This document shows, piece by piece, positions 10,135 to 23,300 of a stretch of 64,000 nucleotides of DNA. The stretch is from Spinacia oleracea. Taxonomy: Eukaryota; Streptophyta; Magnoliopsida; Caryophyllales; Amaranthaceae. Below the pieces are notes generated by a model. The model was not told the DNA's origin and searched no databases. It was given only the letters and a program-made list of their open reading frames with translations. The translations under genes and the position numbers were made by a program. The stretch is taken from assembly GCF_020520425.1 (NCBI RefSeq), contig NC_079490.1:8184001-8248000 (forward strand), written 5' to 3'. The first letter of the stretch is position 1; the number at the start of each line of letters is the position of its first letter.

Positions 10135-13100
10135 ATGTCCTTCACTCACAGCCACAAAGGCAAACAACTGCCTACATTTATAGCTGACAACTTCAACTCT
10201 CTCGATGAGGTTTGCGTTGTTATTCTTTGCTTTTTTGACATTTTTTGCAGTTTAATTTGGTTAAATTTGTATGAAAATTGCTAGCCTACTAGGATTCTGT
10301 TCCTTTTCTTCCATCTTCTCTTATTTAGGAGTGGGGTGGAATATGGAGTCATTGTTGTCTATACACATGTTTATGTTACGTATTGAATTTTCGTATTTTG
10401 CTTCCAGAAGAATGGTCCTGTCTAAATAAGCTACTACCTTAAAAGTTTGCAAATTAACAGAGTACTCAAGAAGTTATTCCATTAATGTACTTGACACTTA
10501 TCAGGTTGCCAAAAGTAAAGCCAAGTTCGTTTCCTTGTATCCTGCTGAAATTTGAATTGAGTAACTATACAGCCTATGTAGAAAAGGATCCAAATTTCCA
10601 TTTCCCCCATCAAGTACGACTTAGGTAGTTGTAAGTTTATAACCTTGTTCCCAGTTTTTCCAACCACCTTCTCCAACCTTTCTATTTCGTCTTGCTAGGC
10701 AATTTTTTTTTCCTGTTAGTATATTCAAATAATTTAATCCTACCTTTCAAATCCTGAGAATTCTTGTGCTTCATATCTAAATTCATGTTGACAACTAATT
10801 GTTTTGTTGAATGCCTTACTATTATGAAATTACATATAGTCGTAGTTTTGCTAGTAGCATGAACTTATGCTTCCCCTTTCTAATTTGATTTTCTAACATG
10901 TATTTCTTAATATGCTTCTAGAATGAAATGAGATGTTATGGTCTGATTTCCAGGTTACAGCGTCTCTCAGAGAAGCTGGCCTCGAGTCATCAAATTTGAT
11001 ACTTGGTATTGATTTCACAAAGAGCAACGAGTGGTCGGGTAATATTCTTATCTAGCCGGATGCTTTTTTTTTTTTTTTACTATTTCAGTGGTTATCTACT
11101 TCTAAATGACTTATAATCTTGAATGACTCAAGGGAAGTATTCATTCAATCGGAGAAGTCTTCATGCAGTCGGTCGTGATCCAAATCCTTATGAGAAAGCT
11201 ATTTCTGTAATTGGCCGAACATTATCTCCTTTTGACGATGACAACTTGATACCTTGTTTTGGATTTGGTGACGGTTGGTTTTCATTATTCAGAGTTGATA
11301 TATGATTCTTCTATTTTTCTATACATTTCTACGTTTGACTGCTAATTGCTTCTTTTCCTCTAAATTGTCTATTTTTAGCCACAACCCATGATAGAAGTGT
11401 ATTTAGCTTTTATCCTGATCACCGACCTTGCAATGGTTTTGAGGAGGTGCTCGCACGATACAAAGAAATTGTTCCATACATCAAGTTATCAGGTTTGTCA
11501 GGACCTTAATTTCCTTCACATTGTTACCTAATGGTTCTTAAAATGCTGAATAACATAAAAAGAACAGAAATTGAATTCACATTGTGTCCCTTGTCTGATC
11601 AAGCTTCCAAAATTGCATCCATTAAAGCAAAGCCAATTTAAATTATGCGGAGTACATTTCTGCTAAAAACTGAAAGTCTGAAACTAAAAAAATGAAATAA
11701 CCACCATCATGGTCCTCTTTCCAGACCGATCCATCGAATAATGAAGAATACCGTCACGCATTAAAAAGGACCATTTCCCGTCAACTCAATTCTTCCACTA
11801 AATAGGACTATTTTCCCTTGCCTTTCGTCGATCTAATGTTAGAGAGACTCACCCAGCATAAGTTTTTTAGTTTTCTTGATGGATACTCCAGTTTTTTCCA
11901 AATCCCCATAAACCCGGAGGACCAAGAGAAAACCACTTTCACATGTCCCTATGGTACTTATGCTTATAGGAGGATGCCCTTTGGGCTATACAATGCATCG
12001 GGAACCTTCTGAAGGTGCATGATGAGTATATTCGGTGACATGCTTGAGGAGGAGATGGAAGTGTTCATGGATGATTTCTCGGTCGGTGGTGCTTCTTATG
12101 ATGAGTGGCTCCTCAATTTATCAAAGTGTCTTGAAAGATGAGAGAAGGTTCAATTGATGTTGAATTGAGAAAAGTGTCACTTCATGGTACAAGAGGGAAT
12201 TGTCCTAAGGCACAAAGTATCCCATCATGGTATTGAGGCGGTCAAGGCAAAAATCGAGGTCTTTTTAAAGCTAACTCCACCAATCAATTTGAAGGGTGTT
12301 CAATCTTTCCTTGGGCATGCGAAGTTTTATAGGAGGTTTATCAAGGATTTCTCCTTGATTGCAAGGCCCCTCACTAACCTCCTTCAAAAAGAGTCTGAAT
12401 TTCACTTTGATGATGCTTTCCACGATGCATTCAACGATGCTTTCCACGATGCATTCAACAAGCTCAAAAGTGCATTGACCTCTACTTCCGTTGTCCAAGC
12501 GATTAGTTACTTCCCTTTGAGCTCACGTGCGACGCAAGTGACCAATCCATTGGACAAGAAGCTCCATGTCATCTAGTATATGTCTAAGACCCTCAATTAT
12601 GCTCAATCAAATTACAGCACTACGGAGAAAGAATTCTTGGCTTGTCCATGCTTTTGAAAAATTCTGAACCTACTTGCTTGGCTCCAAGATAATTGTCTGC
12701 ACCGATCACGCAACGATCTGTTATCTCATGGCCAAAAAGGAAGCCAAACCTCGGCTCATCCGTTGGATTCTATTGCTTCAAGAATTTGATATTGAAATCC
12801 AAGACAACAAAGGGGCGGAGAATGTGGTTGCCGACCACCTTTCTCGTCTTTAGCTTTATGATGGTGCAACGAATGATTTGCCAATTGAAGATGCTTGCGT
12901 GATGAGGCTTTGTATATGGTGGAGAGCTCATCCTTACCTTGGTTCGCTGATCTTGTGAATTTCATGGCTTGTGGGGATATCCCCGATGATTTCTCTACTC
13001 AACAACGACGGAAGTTGAAGCACGACGCCAAAAAGTACATATGGGATGAGCCCATATTGTACAAAAGAGGGTAGATGGACTTTTGAGGCGGTGTGTTCTC

Positions 13101-16100
13101 AATGATGAGGTCGGTAGTGTCCTTCATATGTGTCACTCCTCCCCTTGTGGAGGGGACATGGGTGGGGATAAAACCGCCTCTAAGGTTTTGCAAAACATGC
13201 TTTGGTGGGCTACTATTTGTCGTTATGCATGAGCCTTCGTTAAATCTTGTGATAGATGTCAACGAACGGGGAACATCTCCAAGCGGCATGAGATGCCTCA
13301 AACTCCTATCTTGGAGTTGGAAGTGTTCGATGTTTGGGGCATCGATTTTATGGGACCCTTTTCCCTCTTCTTTTGGGAATCCTTATATTCTTGTGGCCGT
13401 TGACTATGTCTCAAAGTGGGCAAAAGTCGTTGCCTCACCCACTAATGATCATAAGGTGGTCCTCAACCTATTCAAGAAGATCATTTTTCCGCGATTTGGG
13501 GTTCATAGGGCCTTGATTAGTGATGGAGGATCCCACTTTGGTCATGGGAAGTTCCAAGCCCTTTTGCGGAAATATGATGTGCTTCACAAGGTTGGCTTGG
13601 CCTATCATCCTCAAACGAGTGGTCAAGTGGAGGTCACTACTCGTGAGCTCAAGCCTATCCTTGAGAAGACGGTTGCGAAGAACCAGAAAGATTGGACAAT
13701 CAAGCTTGATGATGCCTTATGGGCATACTAGACGACTTTCAAGACCCCAATAGGGATGACTCCATACAAGTTTCTCTATGGCAAAAATTGTCATTTGCCG
13801 ATTGAGCTCGAACAGAAGGCCATGTGGGCCATTAAAACTCTGAATTTTGAGCTGACTAGTGCCGGTGAACAACGCCTCCTTGATCTACATGAGCTTGATA
13901 CAAGCTCCGCATGAATGCTTATGACTCGACTAGCATCTACAAGGCTAGTATCAAGAAGTATCCGGGAGGGGGAAAATGACTTGAATTGGGACTAAATTGA
14001 TTATTGCCATACGAATTTCCCACATTCCCTTGATAAGCCCCCTTGAGAGCTCCCTAGAAATTGACCTTGACCATATTTATAGCCCCCACCACCTTGATGG
14101 GTTGGACTATAATTATCTTGATTGTTGTGAGTTTGATAACCAAAAGTCCAAAACCATATGGTTGACTATAGGAACCTTGGTCTTGAAAGCCTTGACCCTG
14201 ATAATTACCTCGATTTTGGTAATCAAAGCCACCACCATGGCCTTGATACCCTTGGTTTCAAAAAATTTATCCATGGAGAGCATTATGGGAACCTCTAGGA
14301 CTTTGTTGACCGCCACCAAATCTACACATTCAAAGCATGCACACATTCCACATCATATTCATTTTCAAAAGAAGTCTCATGCTCCGAATAAGAAACATTA
14401 TGCAATAAAGGATACATAAATGGAACATGATCATATTCTCTGCACGAATAACAATATGTGGAATTTGAAGGCATGGTGTTATAGGAGATTACCTTGCCCT
14501 TCCCCTTGGTGAGAAGGATGACCGACGGAGGAGGGAACGTTGATGGAGATGGAGCTCTTTCAAGCTTCTCAATTGTGTTTGCTTGCTCCAATGCATATGC
14601 CGATCCCTTGCCGTCATCATGGCGACCTCTACCATAATACCATGGTGAGGCACTCACGTTGGTACTCCTTGAACCGATCTCACGCCTCAAACAAAGATTC
14701 ATCCCTCTTTTGCTCAAAGGATTGGATTTTGTTTCTATATTCGGCCGTCTTCCCGTGGGAGTAGAACTTGCTCAAGTACTCGACTACTCGTGACCTCATT
14801 CCAAGTCTTGAGTGAGTTTGGTTTGACCTCCTTGTCGAGCCAATCACTTGCTCTTCCTACCAAAGAGAACCGAGATAACTTGAGGCGCACGTACTCCGAT
14901 GTCACCCCATTGTGGTTGATTGTATCACAATAATATTCGAATTGCTTGAGGTGCTCATGCGGAGACTCATTGGCCTTGCCACAAAACGGGTGGCTTTGAA
15001 CTAAAGAGATTAAAGCCAGACGAATCTCGAAGTTGTTTGCATTGGTAGTAGGGGCTTGAATGCCACACGTCGCTTCAAAGGCCCCCGATATCCCAAGATT
15101 TTTCACCGGTAGTGACATGCTCTCTACGGTAGGACTAGGAGGTTCTTGTTCGTGGGAACTCTCACGTAGAGCCTCAAACCGATTGGTTCTAATTGACCGA
15201 GTTCTTATCCTTCTCAAGTTCGTCAAGATCTTCTCAATTTCGTTATCAAACGGAATGAGAGGTCTATGGCGCGCGGCGCGCCCTACCATGATCTTGCATA
15301 CGCAACTAAGAGAAACATTAGCAATGACTAGCACAAATGAAAACATGAAAGAAAAAGTAAAACTAGACTCGATTTAGAAAGATAGACTCAAAAATCAACT
15401 ACCGTTCCCCGGCAACGGCGCCATTTCGATAAGGGGTTTTCGTGTCGTTAACCTACGCACTATATTGATTATAGTGGTAAGAATAGGGTCGTCCCAAGAG
15501 AACGGAGGATCGAGTTTAACAAACTAATTATGAGTTGCTGTATTGACTCGCCTCGTTTTCTCTCCCATGCTTCCCAAAAAAGCTCCTCGGATTTTGTCAA
15601 GAAATTCTGGAATTTTAATTTTCTGGAAAACTAATACATCACCTTTTCGGTGGAAACAGTTTGAGTGGCGTTATTTGTGCCAAAAATAAGGCATTAGAAT
15701 TTATAGGAGTCACAGGTTTCGTCTCTCTGACTTGGAGAATAATTCCCACTTTGAAGATATCCATAGTTGAGGGGTCTTTTCTTAAGGTTGAAGTTGATAA
15801 TGCTGCTTACTGTGATAAGAAAAGTAGGTAATAGATGGAGGTTTTGTGATAATTTTGCTTTGGTAAGAATTCGACGCTTGTTTTTAGGGGGTGGAGTGAA
15901 CAGATTTAATAGCCAACACATAGATGGAGGTTTTGTGATAAATAGGAATTTGACGCATTTGTTTTCAGGGGTGGAGTGAACAGCTTTAGTAGCCAACACA
16001 ATCTCCTACTGTGATGTAGGGTGAGAAGAGACTCAAGAAAGGGGTCTTATGGTGTCTTTAATTTTTCTCTAGAATAGCCGTAAAAGATCTCCAACACAGT

Positions 16101-19041
16101 CCCGTTGCAATTGGCCTAGACCGCATATGACATGTTGAGCTATAACACATAATAAATTTCCCGGAGTGTAGAGGGGAAGAGATATATCAAGGAGGAGTGT
16201 GCAATGAGAGCTATTAAGAAGAGTCAAGCAGGACTGTTTTATTCACCTTAAATAATACTCAGGTCTACCAAAATCAGATACGGGTTATTAAGCAGGTTTT
16301 AAAATAGTTTGGATTAGTTCAGAGAAGAGACTAATAAGTTTAGATGAGTTCAGACTAGGTCTATATATTTAGATTAGTTCTGTCCATTTGAGATAAGTTA
16401 AAGGTGAAAACTGAAAGCCATAGCAGGTTCCTGCTGTATGTAATTACCAGAGTGAAACTTTTAAAGTATAGTGTACCTCTTTATCTGTTCTTGGAGTTCT
16501 AGTTCTAGGCTTCTTGGAAAACATGAGTACTGGACAATAACAGGAATATGATCTTGGTTCTCATGTAAATGCATTTTCTTTGCAGGCCCAACCTCATTTT
16601 CCCCCATAATAGATGCAGCAGTTGACATAGTTCAAGGCAGCAACATGCAATATCATGCCCTGGTCATCATCGCAGACGGGCAGGTCTTTACCAGATTTTG
16701 CCTTGAATCAGTATTTTGAGAACGTATTCTGGCGCCTCTCACTTTTCTCTTTAATAATATTATCGTGGACATAGGTAACCAGGACCAATGATTTACCACC
16801 TGGAAAGCTTAGTCCTCAAGAACAAGCAACAGTCAATTCCATTGTCGTTGCCAGGTAAAAATTCTGATATCTGAGTATCTGACCACAACCAACCAAATGG
16901 GATCCATAAAAATTAGCCTGCCTAACTGTTCCAATGGTATTATGATCAGCAATTATCCACTTTCCATTGTGCTGGTTGGTGTGGGTGATGGACCCTGGGA
17001 TGCCATGCAGAAGTTTGATGACAATATTCCTCAGCGGGCTTTTGACAATTTTCAGGTATCCAAATTGTGAATTTCTTTGCAGATTATCAGATTACTTGGC
17101 ATGTACATTGAACCAATGTTTTGAATAATGAGTAATTTAGGTTTCCTTGAATAACTGGTGATCGATTGTTTCAGGCATCTTAAAATCTCCCCTCGGGTTG
17201 TGGGTTCAATTTTTCCCTTCTCTGTGGAAAGTGGGTGTGGGGTGTTGCAATTGTCTGCGATACTTCTCTTGTTTTTATTTATTTAGACATCTGATATGAG
17301 CTGCCAAATTAGCAGTTGAAATTCGGCTAGCAACAATAACGTAAGTGTGCACCCAGTGCCCAACTGTAGAAACACAAAACATATAATTTATACTGAGAAG
17401 TTACATTGAAACAAAAAGTATCATCTTGAGAGGTAAAGAAGTAATATTCTGTATGATGCTAGGAAATGGTAACTACAAGACTTCCGTGCATAAGCCAATA
17501 TAGGCAGATAGATGAATAAAAACCAAACACAAAAATGAGATAGAGAAGTTACAAACATGTCAATATTTTGGACAACTCTTCACCTTAAACTAATTACTCG
17601 TTCTAGTTTGAATCCAGTCAGATGAGGCTCACAAGAGCAAACCAAGAAGATCCAGTTTTTATCTATCAGGTCGGGGAAACAGGGCCAGTCCGGTTTTACT
17701 AGGTTATGACTACTCCTTTCCCCTTCAAAAATCTTCAATATAGGCATAGATAGAGGTAGCAAATGGGAGAATTCTTGGGACATGAGTCGGGTCCTTTTGG
17801 GTTGGGTAAGAAGTCATTCAGTTTGGGTTTGGGTTTGGGTTTGGGTTGAGGGGTTGACTCGCTTCTAGGTATATTGCCAATTAGCTTATTATCAATTTCA
17901 TTCATATGCATTTTCAAGTTGGGTTAGGTCTTTCGGGTCACGTTGTTTCGATCATTTGGGCCGGGTCAGTTAGCCAAATCTAAATATAGCTCACTAGCTT
18001 AGTCATCTCCCTTCTCATTTCTTTGATTTGTGTATGCTCAAAGTTCTACTTCTGACTATCTTATTTTCTGACGGAAAGTAAGAAAATATGCATGTCTTGT
18101 ATGTTGACAATCTCCCCCTAATATCTGCTATCATGTTATGTAGTTTGTCAACTTCACTAAGATCATGTCAGAGAACAAGGATTTGTCAAAGAAAGAAGCA
18201 GCTTTTGCTCTTGCTGCATTAATGGAAATCCCATTTCAGTACAGAGCTACTCAACAGCTTGAATTTAACAAGTACGACTTAAAACTTTATCTTCTTAATG
18301 TTTGTTAACAACATTCAAAACAAGAACATGCCCCAAAGTCTGAAACTTTGTTTGCAGTAAAACTGTAAGCGGTGGGCCTCTAAGTAGGCCACTTCCTCCT
18401 CCACGTGAAGTGATAGATCATGATAATTCCGTTAAACAAGTTGTTGCAGACATGAGAAGTTCTTCCTCTGTTGAACCACCGGATTCCAATATTCCCTTCG
18501 ATCAGGTATGCAAAATAATCTCATACGTAAAATCTTCATTAGAATTTTATCTGTATGTTGACTTGCGTGAAGTTTACTCAGACCTATGTTTTTCCTTTAG
18601 TGTTGTCCGATTTGCTTGACAAATCCAAGAAACATGGCATTTGGATGTGGTCACCTGGTATGCATTTGCTTCTACCTCTTTTATGTAAAACTTCACATAT
18701 TGCTAGCAGTGGCGGTTCTTCATTCTGGCCTGGGTGGGCCCGGCCCTCCAGGCGAAAAATTCCGTAGTGTATTTTTAGTCTCGGCTCCTCCTAAAATTTG
18801 AATATAACTGTATAACTTTCATACTATATTGTTTAACTATTCTACCGGCCCCTTTAGTAAAACAGGTCAAGATCCGCTACTGATTCCTAGCATTTTCTTT
18901 CTTGTTGATTTTTTCTTGTTTTGGGGTATCATTGACTTGATTTTTCATTGTTTCTAGACATGCAAGGATTGTGGAGAAACACTCCCGCTATGTCCTCTGT
19001 GTAGGAAGCCCATTACAACACGCGTGAGACTGTATAGTTAA
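10135..19041 (+). CDS. RGLG: RGLG-type copine/RING E3 ubiquitin ligase, 11 coding exons
   Basis: Coding exons are 10135-10209, 10954-11038, 11133-11273, 11379-11492, 16586-16683, 16775-16854, 16950-17055, 18144-18271, 18358-18505, 18601-18657 and 18958-19041, all with GT/AG borders; they total 1116 nt, or 371 aa plus stop. Residues about 20-260 form a copine-type von Willebrand A domain, with MIDAS-like DFTKS at 45-49 and IPCFGFGD. Residues 327-365 form a C3HC4 RING (CPIC, FGCGH, CKDC, CPLC). RGLG proteins ubiquitinate targets in hormone and stress signalling. The sequence is closest in feel to the shorter RGLG3/4 class. Relatives begin MGG for myristoylation, whereas this model starts MSFTHS, and the frame is still open to the acceptor at 10127, so an upstream exon encoding the true N-terminus may be missing. 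Intron 4 (11493-16585) carries a Gypsy insertion. Confidence 0.88.
11740..13975 (+). pseudogene. Athila-like Ty3/Gypsy pol remnant in RGLG intron
   Basis: The segment encodes reverse transcriptase pieces ([13 protein letters not shown] near 11874, [14 protein letters not shown] near 11944, FMDDFS near 12066), RNase H linker pieces ([16 protein letters not shown] near 12309) and an integrase core ([13 protein letters not shown] near 13396, LISDGGSHF near 13512, [11 protein letters not shown] near 13621). Several stops and frameshifts break it, and the RNase H part is shortened. A 24-base tandem duplication lies at 12412-12459. GGGAGGGGGAAAA at about 13965-13977 could be the old polypurine tract. 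The strand is the same as the host gene. Athila-like is inferred from motif wording. Confidence 0.85.
13985..15346 (-). pseudogene. Athila-like Gypsy gag remnant, inverted relative to pol
   Basis: Read on the minus strand, 15346-14735 encodes a gag core ([41 protein letters not shown]). 14717-14322 continues it with a Cys-rich knuckle-like YCYSC, and 14320-13985 gives a Gly/Gln/Asn-rich tail in shifted frames ([15 protein letters not shown]). The order is gag core to tail on the minus strand, running head-on into the plus-strand pol. The two halves of one element or of two related elements are therefore inverted relative to each other. Confidence 0.75.
15406..15423 (-). other. Gypsy primer binding site (tRNA-Asp type)
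   Basis: On the minus strand the sequence reads TGGCGCCGTTGCCGGGGA, the primer binding site of many Athila/Tat-type Gypsy elements. It lies just 5' of the minus-strand gag, as expected, and marks the end of the old 5' LTR at about 15424-15426. Confidence 0.8.
15424..16010 (-). repeat. Probable remnant of Gypsy 5' LTR with a short tandem duplication
   Basis: The sequence directly outside the primer binding site should be LTR. I could not find its outer end. Within it, 15832-15920 and 15921-16000 are imperfect tandem copies sharing TAGATGGAGGTTTTGTGATA, GACGC, GGGGTGGAGTGAACAG and AGCCAACACA. Confidence 0.45.
17821..17851. repeat. (TTTGGG)n short tandem repeat
   Basis: Five imperfect copies of GTTTGG lie in the intron between 17055 and 18144 of the RGLG gene, inside a wider G/T-rich patch (about 17790-17965) with GGGTCGGG-type words. 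It differs from the plant telomere unit TTTAGGG and is probably a decayed transposon interior or a simple repeat. Confidence 0.6.
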
Positions 19042-20384
19042 GAATTCTCATCAAAGTGTGCTAGAGTTCATCGCGATAATGCCACAATATGGTATTTATC
19101 TGTAATATTTGTAGTAATGATGCAAGGAAACAATGTCATGTTTGTTGTGATCAATGAAATTGTTGGTATGTCAACACCAATTTACATTGTAATGCCGAGG
19201 CTTCAATGCAGCTCGCAGCTTAGAGTGCTTCCCATACAAATATTCATGTACATGTCTCTCTGTTATTTGTCTAGCATGCTAGTATTGCACCAGCTTCATC
19301 TTCACGTAGCTCTGACATGGCCTTGAACTTCGGGGAAGGATGGGCTGGATACCCGAACCAATAACATCAGATCGGGTAACCGTTAACCCATACTTCGGGT
19401 AACCAAACTTTTGGATCGGATACCGGGTATGTGTTATGATATCCAATTGGTAAAGATAGACTTTATAACTAGATTATTGTATTATCATTCATCACTAAAT
19501 ACCAACTTTAGCACATTTAGGATTTTAAACTCTTGGGCAAAAATATTTAAATTGGAAAATACTTTAAAAAATGGCTTATCGAATAGTTATCGGATACCCG
19601 TTATTTGTAAAACAATATCTGCAAGACCGCAACCATACCCAGTACCCGAATTTCATAACACTTGCCCAAACCAATATCAGGTGTCCACTCTTCCGGATTG
19701 GATACCGAATCAGGTTTTGGGTTTTTCGGATAGTTTGAATTGGGATAACGCAGCGAAAAAGGCAGGAAACAAATGGTACTCAATACTCATGTAAGATGCT
19801 ATAAATCTACTATTCCAAAACCTAGCAGTTATACAAGCTCAAAAATCTGGAGCATTTTATTTTACACGAAAAGACAGCCTGCATTACAAAGGTAGCGGCT
19901 TCAGGCTTGACATTAATTGTTCAATTAATCAACTGCCCCCTAAACATATAGCTACAGACCTACATTCCTACACAGCTCTAATAATCCAGATATCAATACA
20001 TCATATACAAAAGAAAACAGCAGTTTCCTCGAAGCAGGGATATTAGTTCTCATATGAATACCAGTTACTGAATTTCAAACCCCTTCCCAACTCAGAAAAT
20101 AGCAAACTGGTGTTGGATGTTACATTGAACAGGATGCCAAAAGAGGTGCTTCAGTTTCATTCAAGGACTGTAGAACTTCAACACATACAACCAGTGAAAT
20201 CTGTGGCAATCTGAAACAACTTAATCAATTTCCAGTTGATGCAAAGCAATCTTCATTTGAACTGCTCCAACAAACATTGTTCATGTTTCTTCCCGTACAC
20301 AGCCATAAAACTCAACACAGCCTCACAAAGTTTACATTCAGGAAAGCTAACTGTACAGACTACAGAGTTGCAAACACTCCTGTT
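19042..20384. other. Intergenic region between convergent RGLG and POLD1
   Basis: No gene is visible. The stretch holds the 3' untranslated parts of both genes (plus-strand RGLG ends at 19041, minus-strand POLD1 stop at 20385-20387). Between about 19330 and 19745 there is a patch rich in GGATACCCGAA, CGGGTAACC and related words in both orientations. It resembles the interior of the hAT MITE at 21839-22530 but has no clear ends. Confidence 0.5.
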
Positions 20385-23300
20385 TCAAAAGCTCCACCTA
20401 TCTAACTGAACCTTGGCTTCACGCATGTCTTTTTGCGCTTTCTTTCTCCGATAAAATATCGGGCAATCACGACTGGAAGGAGAAAAAAAAAGGAAAAGGT
20501 AAGATGAGGAATGCTATAAAATAATGCATTTTTACTTTTAAGGTATAGGGAACATCGGCAAGACAGTCAAGAGAACCGTTAGAGCAACGTGTCATCCTCT
20601 TGAAATCCCTTTTTTATAAAAATAACATGAGAAAGCAGTATGATATGGAATTTTCCGGTAAAGTCTTTCACAACGTTCCCTGAATTTATAACCAAAAAAA
20701 CCTTTACCATTCTTAACATCCCGATTCATCGATAATCCAAAATTTGTAAATTGTCCCTTCAACTTCGATACCAACATCCAATTCTTTAATGTATTAAAAA
20801 ATAATACTTGCGCATCACGCAGGCCAAAAACTAGTCCTTAGTGTTTTCCAAGTGATGAGGCTTCAATGGAAAGAGAATCATGGGGGGTCGGGGAGGCGGG
20901 TAGGGGAGGGGAGGGGAGGGGGGTAGGGGGGAAGAAGGAGAAAGTTGAAAGCATCAGAGGCACAACAGCTCAGACCTTGTACAAAGCACATCCTGGTGAA
21001 GGGAACCCTGGCACTCCTGGCATTGTGTCCACAGCTTCCCAAATAGTGTTTCCAAATCGGATACTGTAAGGAGTTGATATTTTCTGACAGTGAGAAACCT
21101 AAAGTTAAAAACTGCATGTTTAATGGAGGGTTGAGATACCTTACATACCATTAGCTACTGTGTTGCAATAAATTTCAGCTTCTCTTCTCTTGCAGTATGA
21201 GCAAATGGTTTTCTCGGAGTCGCTAATTCAATACCAAAATAAATATGTCAAGGAAATCAATAGACTGAAGTTCCCACAAGAAAAGACAAAAAAGGATGAG
21301 TTCATGAATTCAGAAACAAAAGTAAAAAAATGAAGGTCGAACACGCTAAACAATGTGAAGATACACTTTTGACGAAAATGTCAAAAAAGAATATAGAGGT
21401 TCTGGGTAAATAACATCACGCAGTTGGGCATGCCTGGTTAGGTTAGAAACACATTTACCACAAGGCAGAAAGTTGAAGTTAAGAGTGAGCATGTTTGCAA
21501 CTACTGTTAGCCTACACAACCGCTTTCAGACAATGCTTTATACGGAGTATTCAAATTATGGCTGAAACCACCTAACTACCTAAGTGATCAGCACCTTGTA
21601 GGATAGAAAATTTCAGTAACACTATAAGTTTGCCTATGCATCCATTTCCCATCTTGCAGAATAATAGGAAGAATTGAGATTCCAATCAATACCAAGTATC
21701 CTAATGTCTTCATTTCAGCTATTGAGACTGGATATAAACCACTGTAGACTAAAATCACTGCTACACAAAAGACACTTGATGGAGCTAGCTGACATAGCCC
21801 CACGTAGTCTACAGTTCTATACTATCCTAACCAGTATGTAGGGATGGCAATGGGTCCAAGACCCGATCCCGATCCAGATCCAGTTGGACCCGGTCCATTT
21901 TTAAGGGTCTGGGTCCAAAAAAATTAGACCCTGTGGATCTGGGGCGGATCTGGGTCTTTGTTCAATGGGGCGGGTCTGGGTCCGGGTCCAAGAATTAAAG
22001 ATCCAGATCCGGTCCAGATCCGACCCACAGACCCATATATATAATTTTTTTTAAAAAAATATTAAAATTTAAATATAATTCAATCTTTACGTGCTAAACT
22101 TTATTAAGTTCTTATGATACTAAACTATTTAAAAATTGTTTGACGTGACATATACATAATAATATTAGAAACTTTAAATACTTATTGTATTAGAGGGCTA
22201 ATATGATTTTTTTTCATAAACAAAATTAACGAATATTCCATATTTAGTGGTTTTATTAAAGCAACGTTACGTTTACATACAAAAAATGGGAGAAAAAATT
22301 ACGTAATATAAGAAAAATGAGGGACAAATTTTTTTTTGAAAAGAAATACGCTTAGACCCATTTAGGATCCAGATCCGACCCTAGACCCATTAGACCCAGT
22401 GGATCTGGGTCTGGATCTGATTTTTTTGGACCCAGCGGATCTGGGTCGGATCTGGATCCACCTCTTAAAAAGCGGGTCTGGGTCTGGATCTTGTCGGACC
22501 CGGTCCAGATCCGACCCATTGCCATCCCTACCAGTATGTGACCCACATCAAATACAGAGAAACAGAGGAATTCTTCTATATACCGAGTAACAGGGGAAGT
22601 GGGCTAATCTGTAATTTTGTTAGATTCTTTGGTCACTTTGCCCTCTTCCTGTATTACCTCATCTAAGTTCTAATAAATTATTCTGGAGAAGGATAAACAG
22701 GATGCGGCAAAAAACACTACCTAAGCACTGCTTTGCAGCCAAGGCACGTAAGTCGTTTCTTGGTAAAGTTCACGATGCCACCAGTTGAAGGAGTAGAGAT
22801 GGAAATGGATCTCGTGTGATCTCCATGAAGCAACTCTCTGCTTGCATTTTTCAAAATTGGTTCAAAGATCCTCAATATGGGCTACAACATCAGCACATCC
22901 ATCAGAAGCAAGTTCACGAAATAAATAAATTTGTCAAGGAAATAAAATCAAGCTGAAGCATAACTTACTTTGGCAATTTGATTATCAAGGTAATAATTTG
23001 GGTCTATTGGTATATTATTTTCCAGCACATAGATTGGATCCTCTGATTTTTCATATGCCTGTCAATAATAATTCATCAATTTTTGAAACGCTGCAATTTA
23101 GAGCCTACAATCTATATAAACAACTTAGGAGAACACAGTTACCTTGGCACCTCTGGCAGCTTTGACTATGACATAAGGTACTCTATCACCAACATTGGGA
23201 GCAGTGGCAGCATCTCGCTGTCAAATTTAGGGAAAAAAAGATTAGCTAATTCATAACTTTCATTATAAAATTTGTATCCTAAAAAGATGAACCATTCTCA

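Noticed and set aside
17821..17851. Interstitial telomere repeat
   Set aside because: The unit is TTTGGG, not TTTAGGG, and only five imperfect copies are present.
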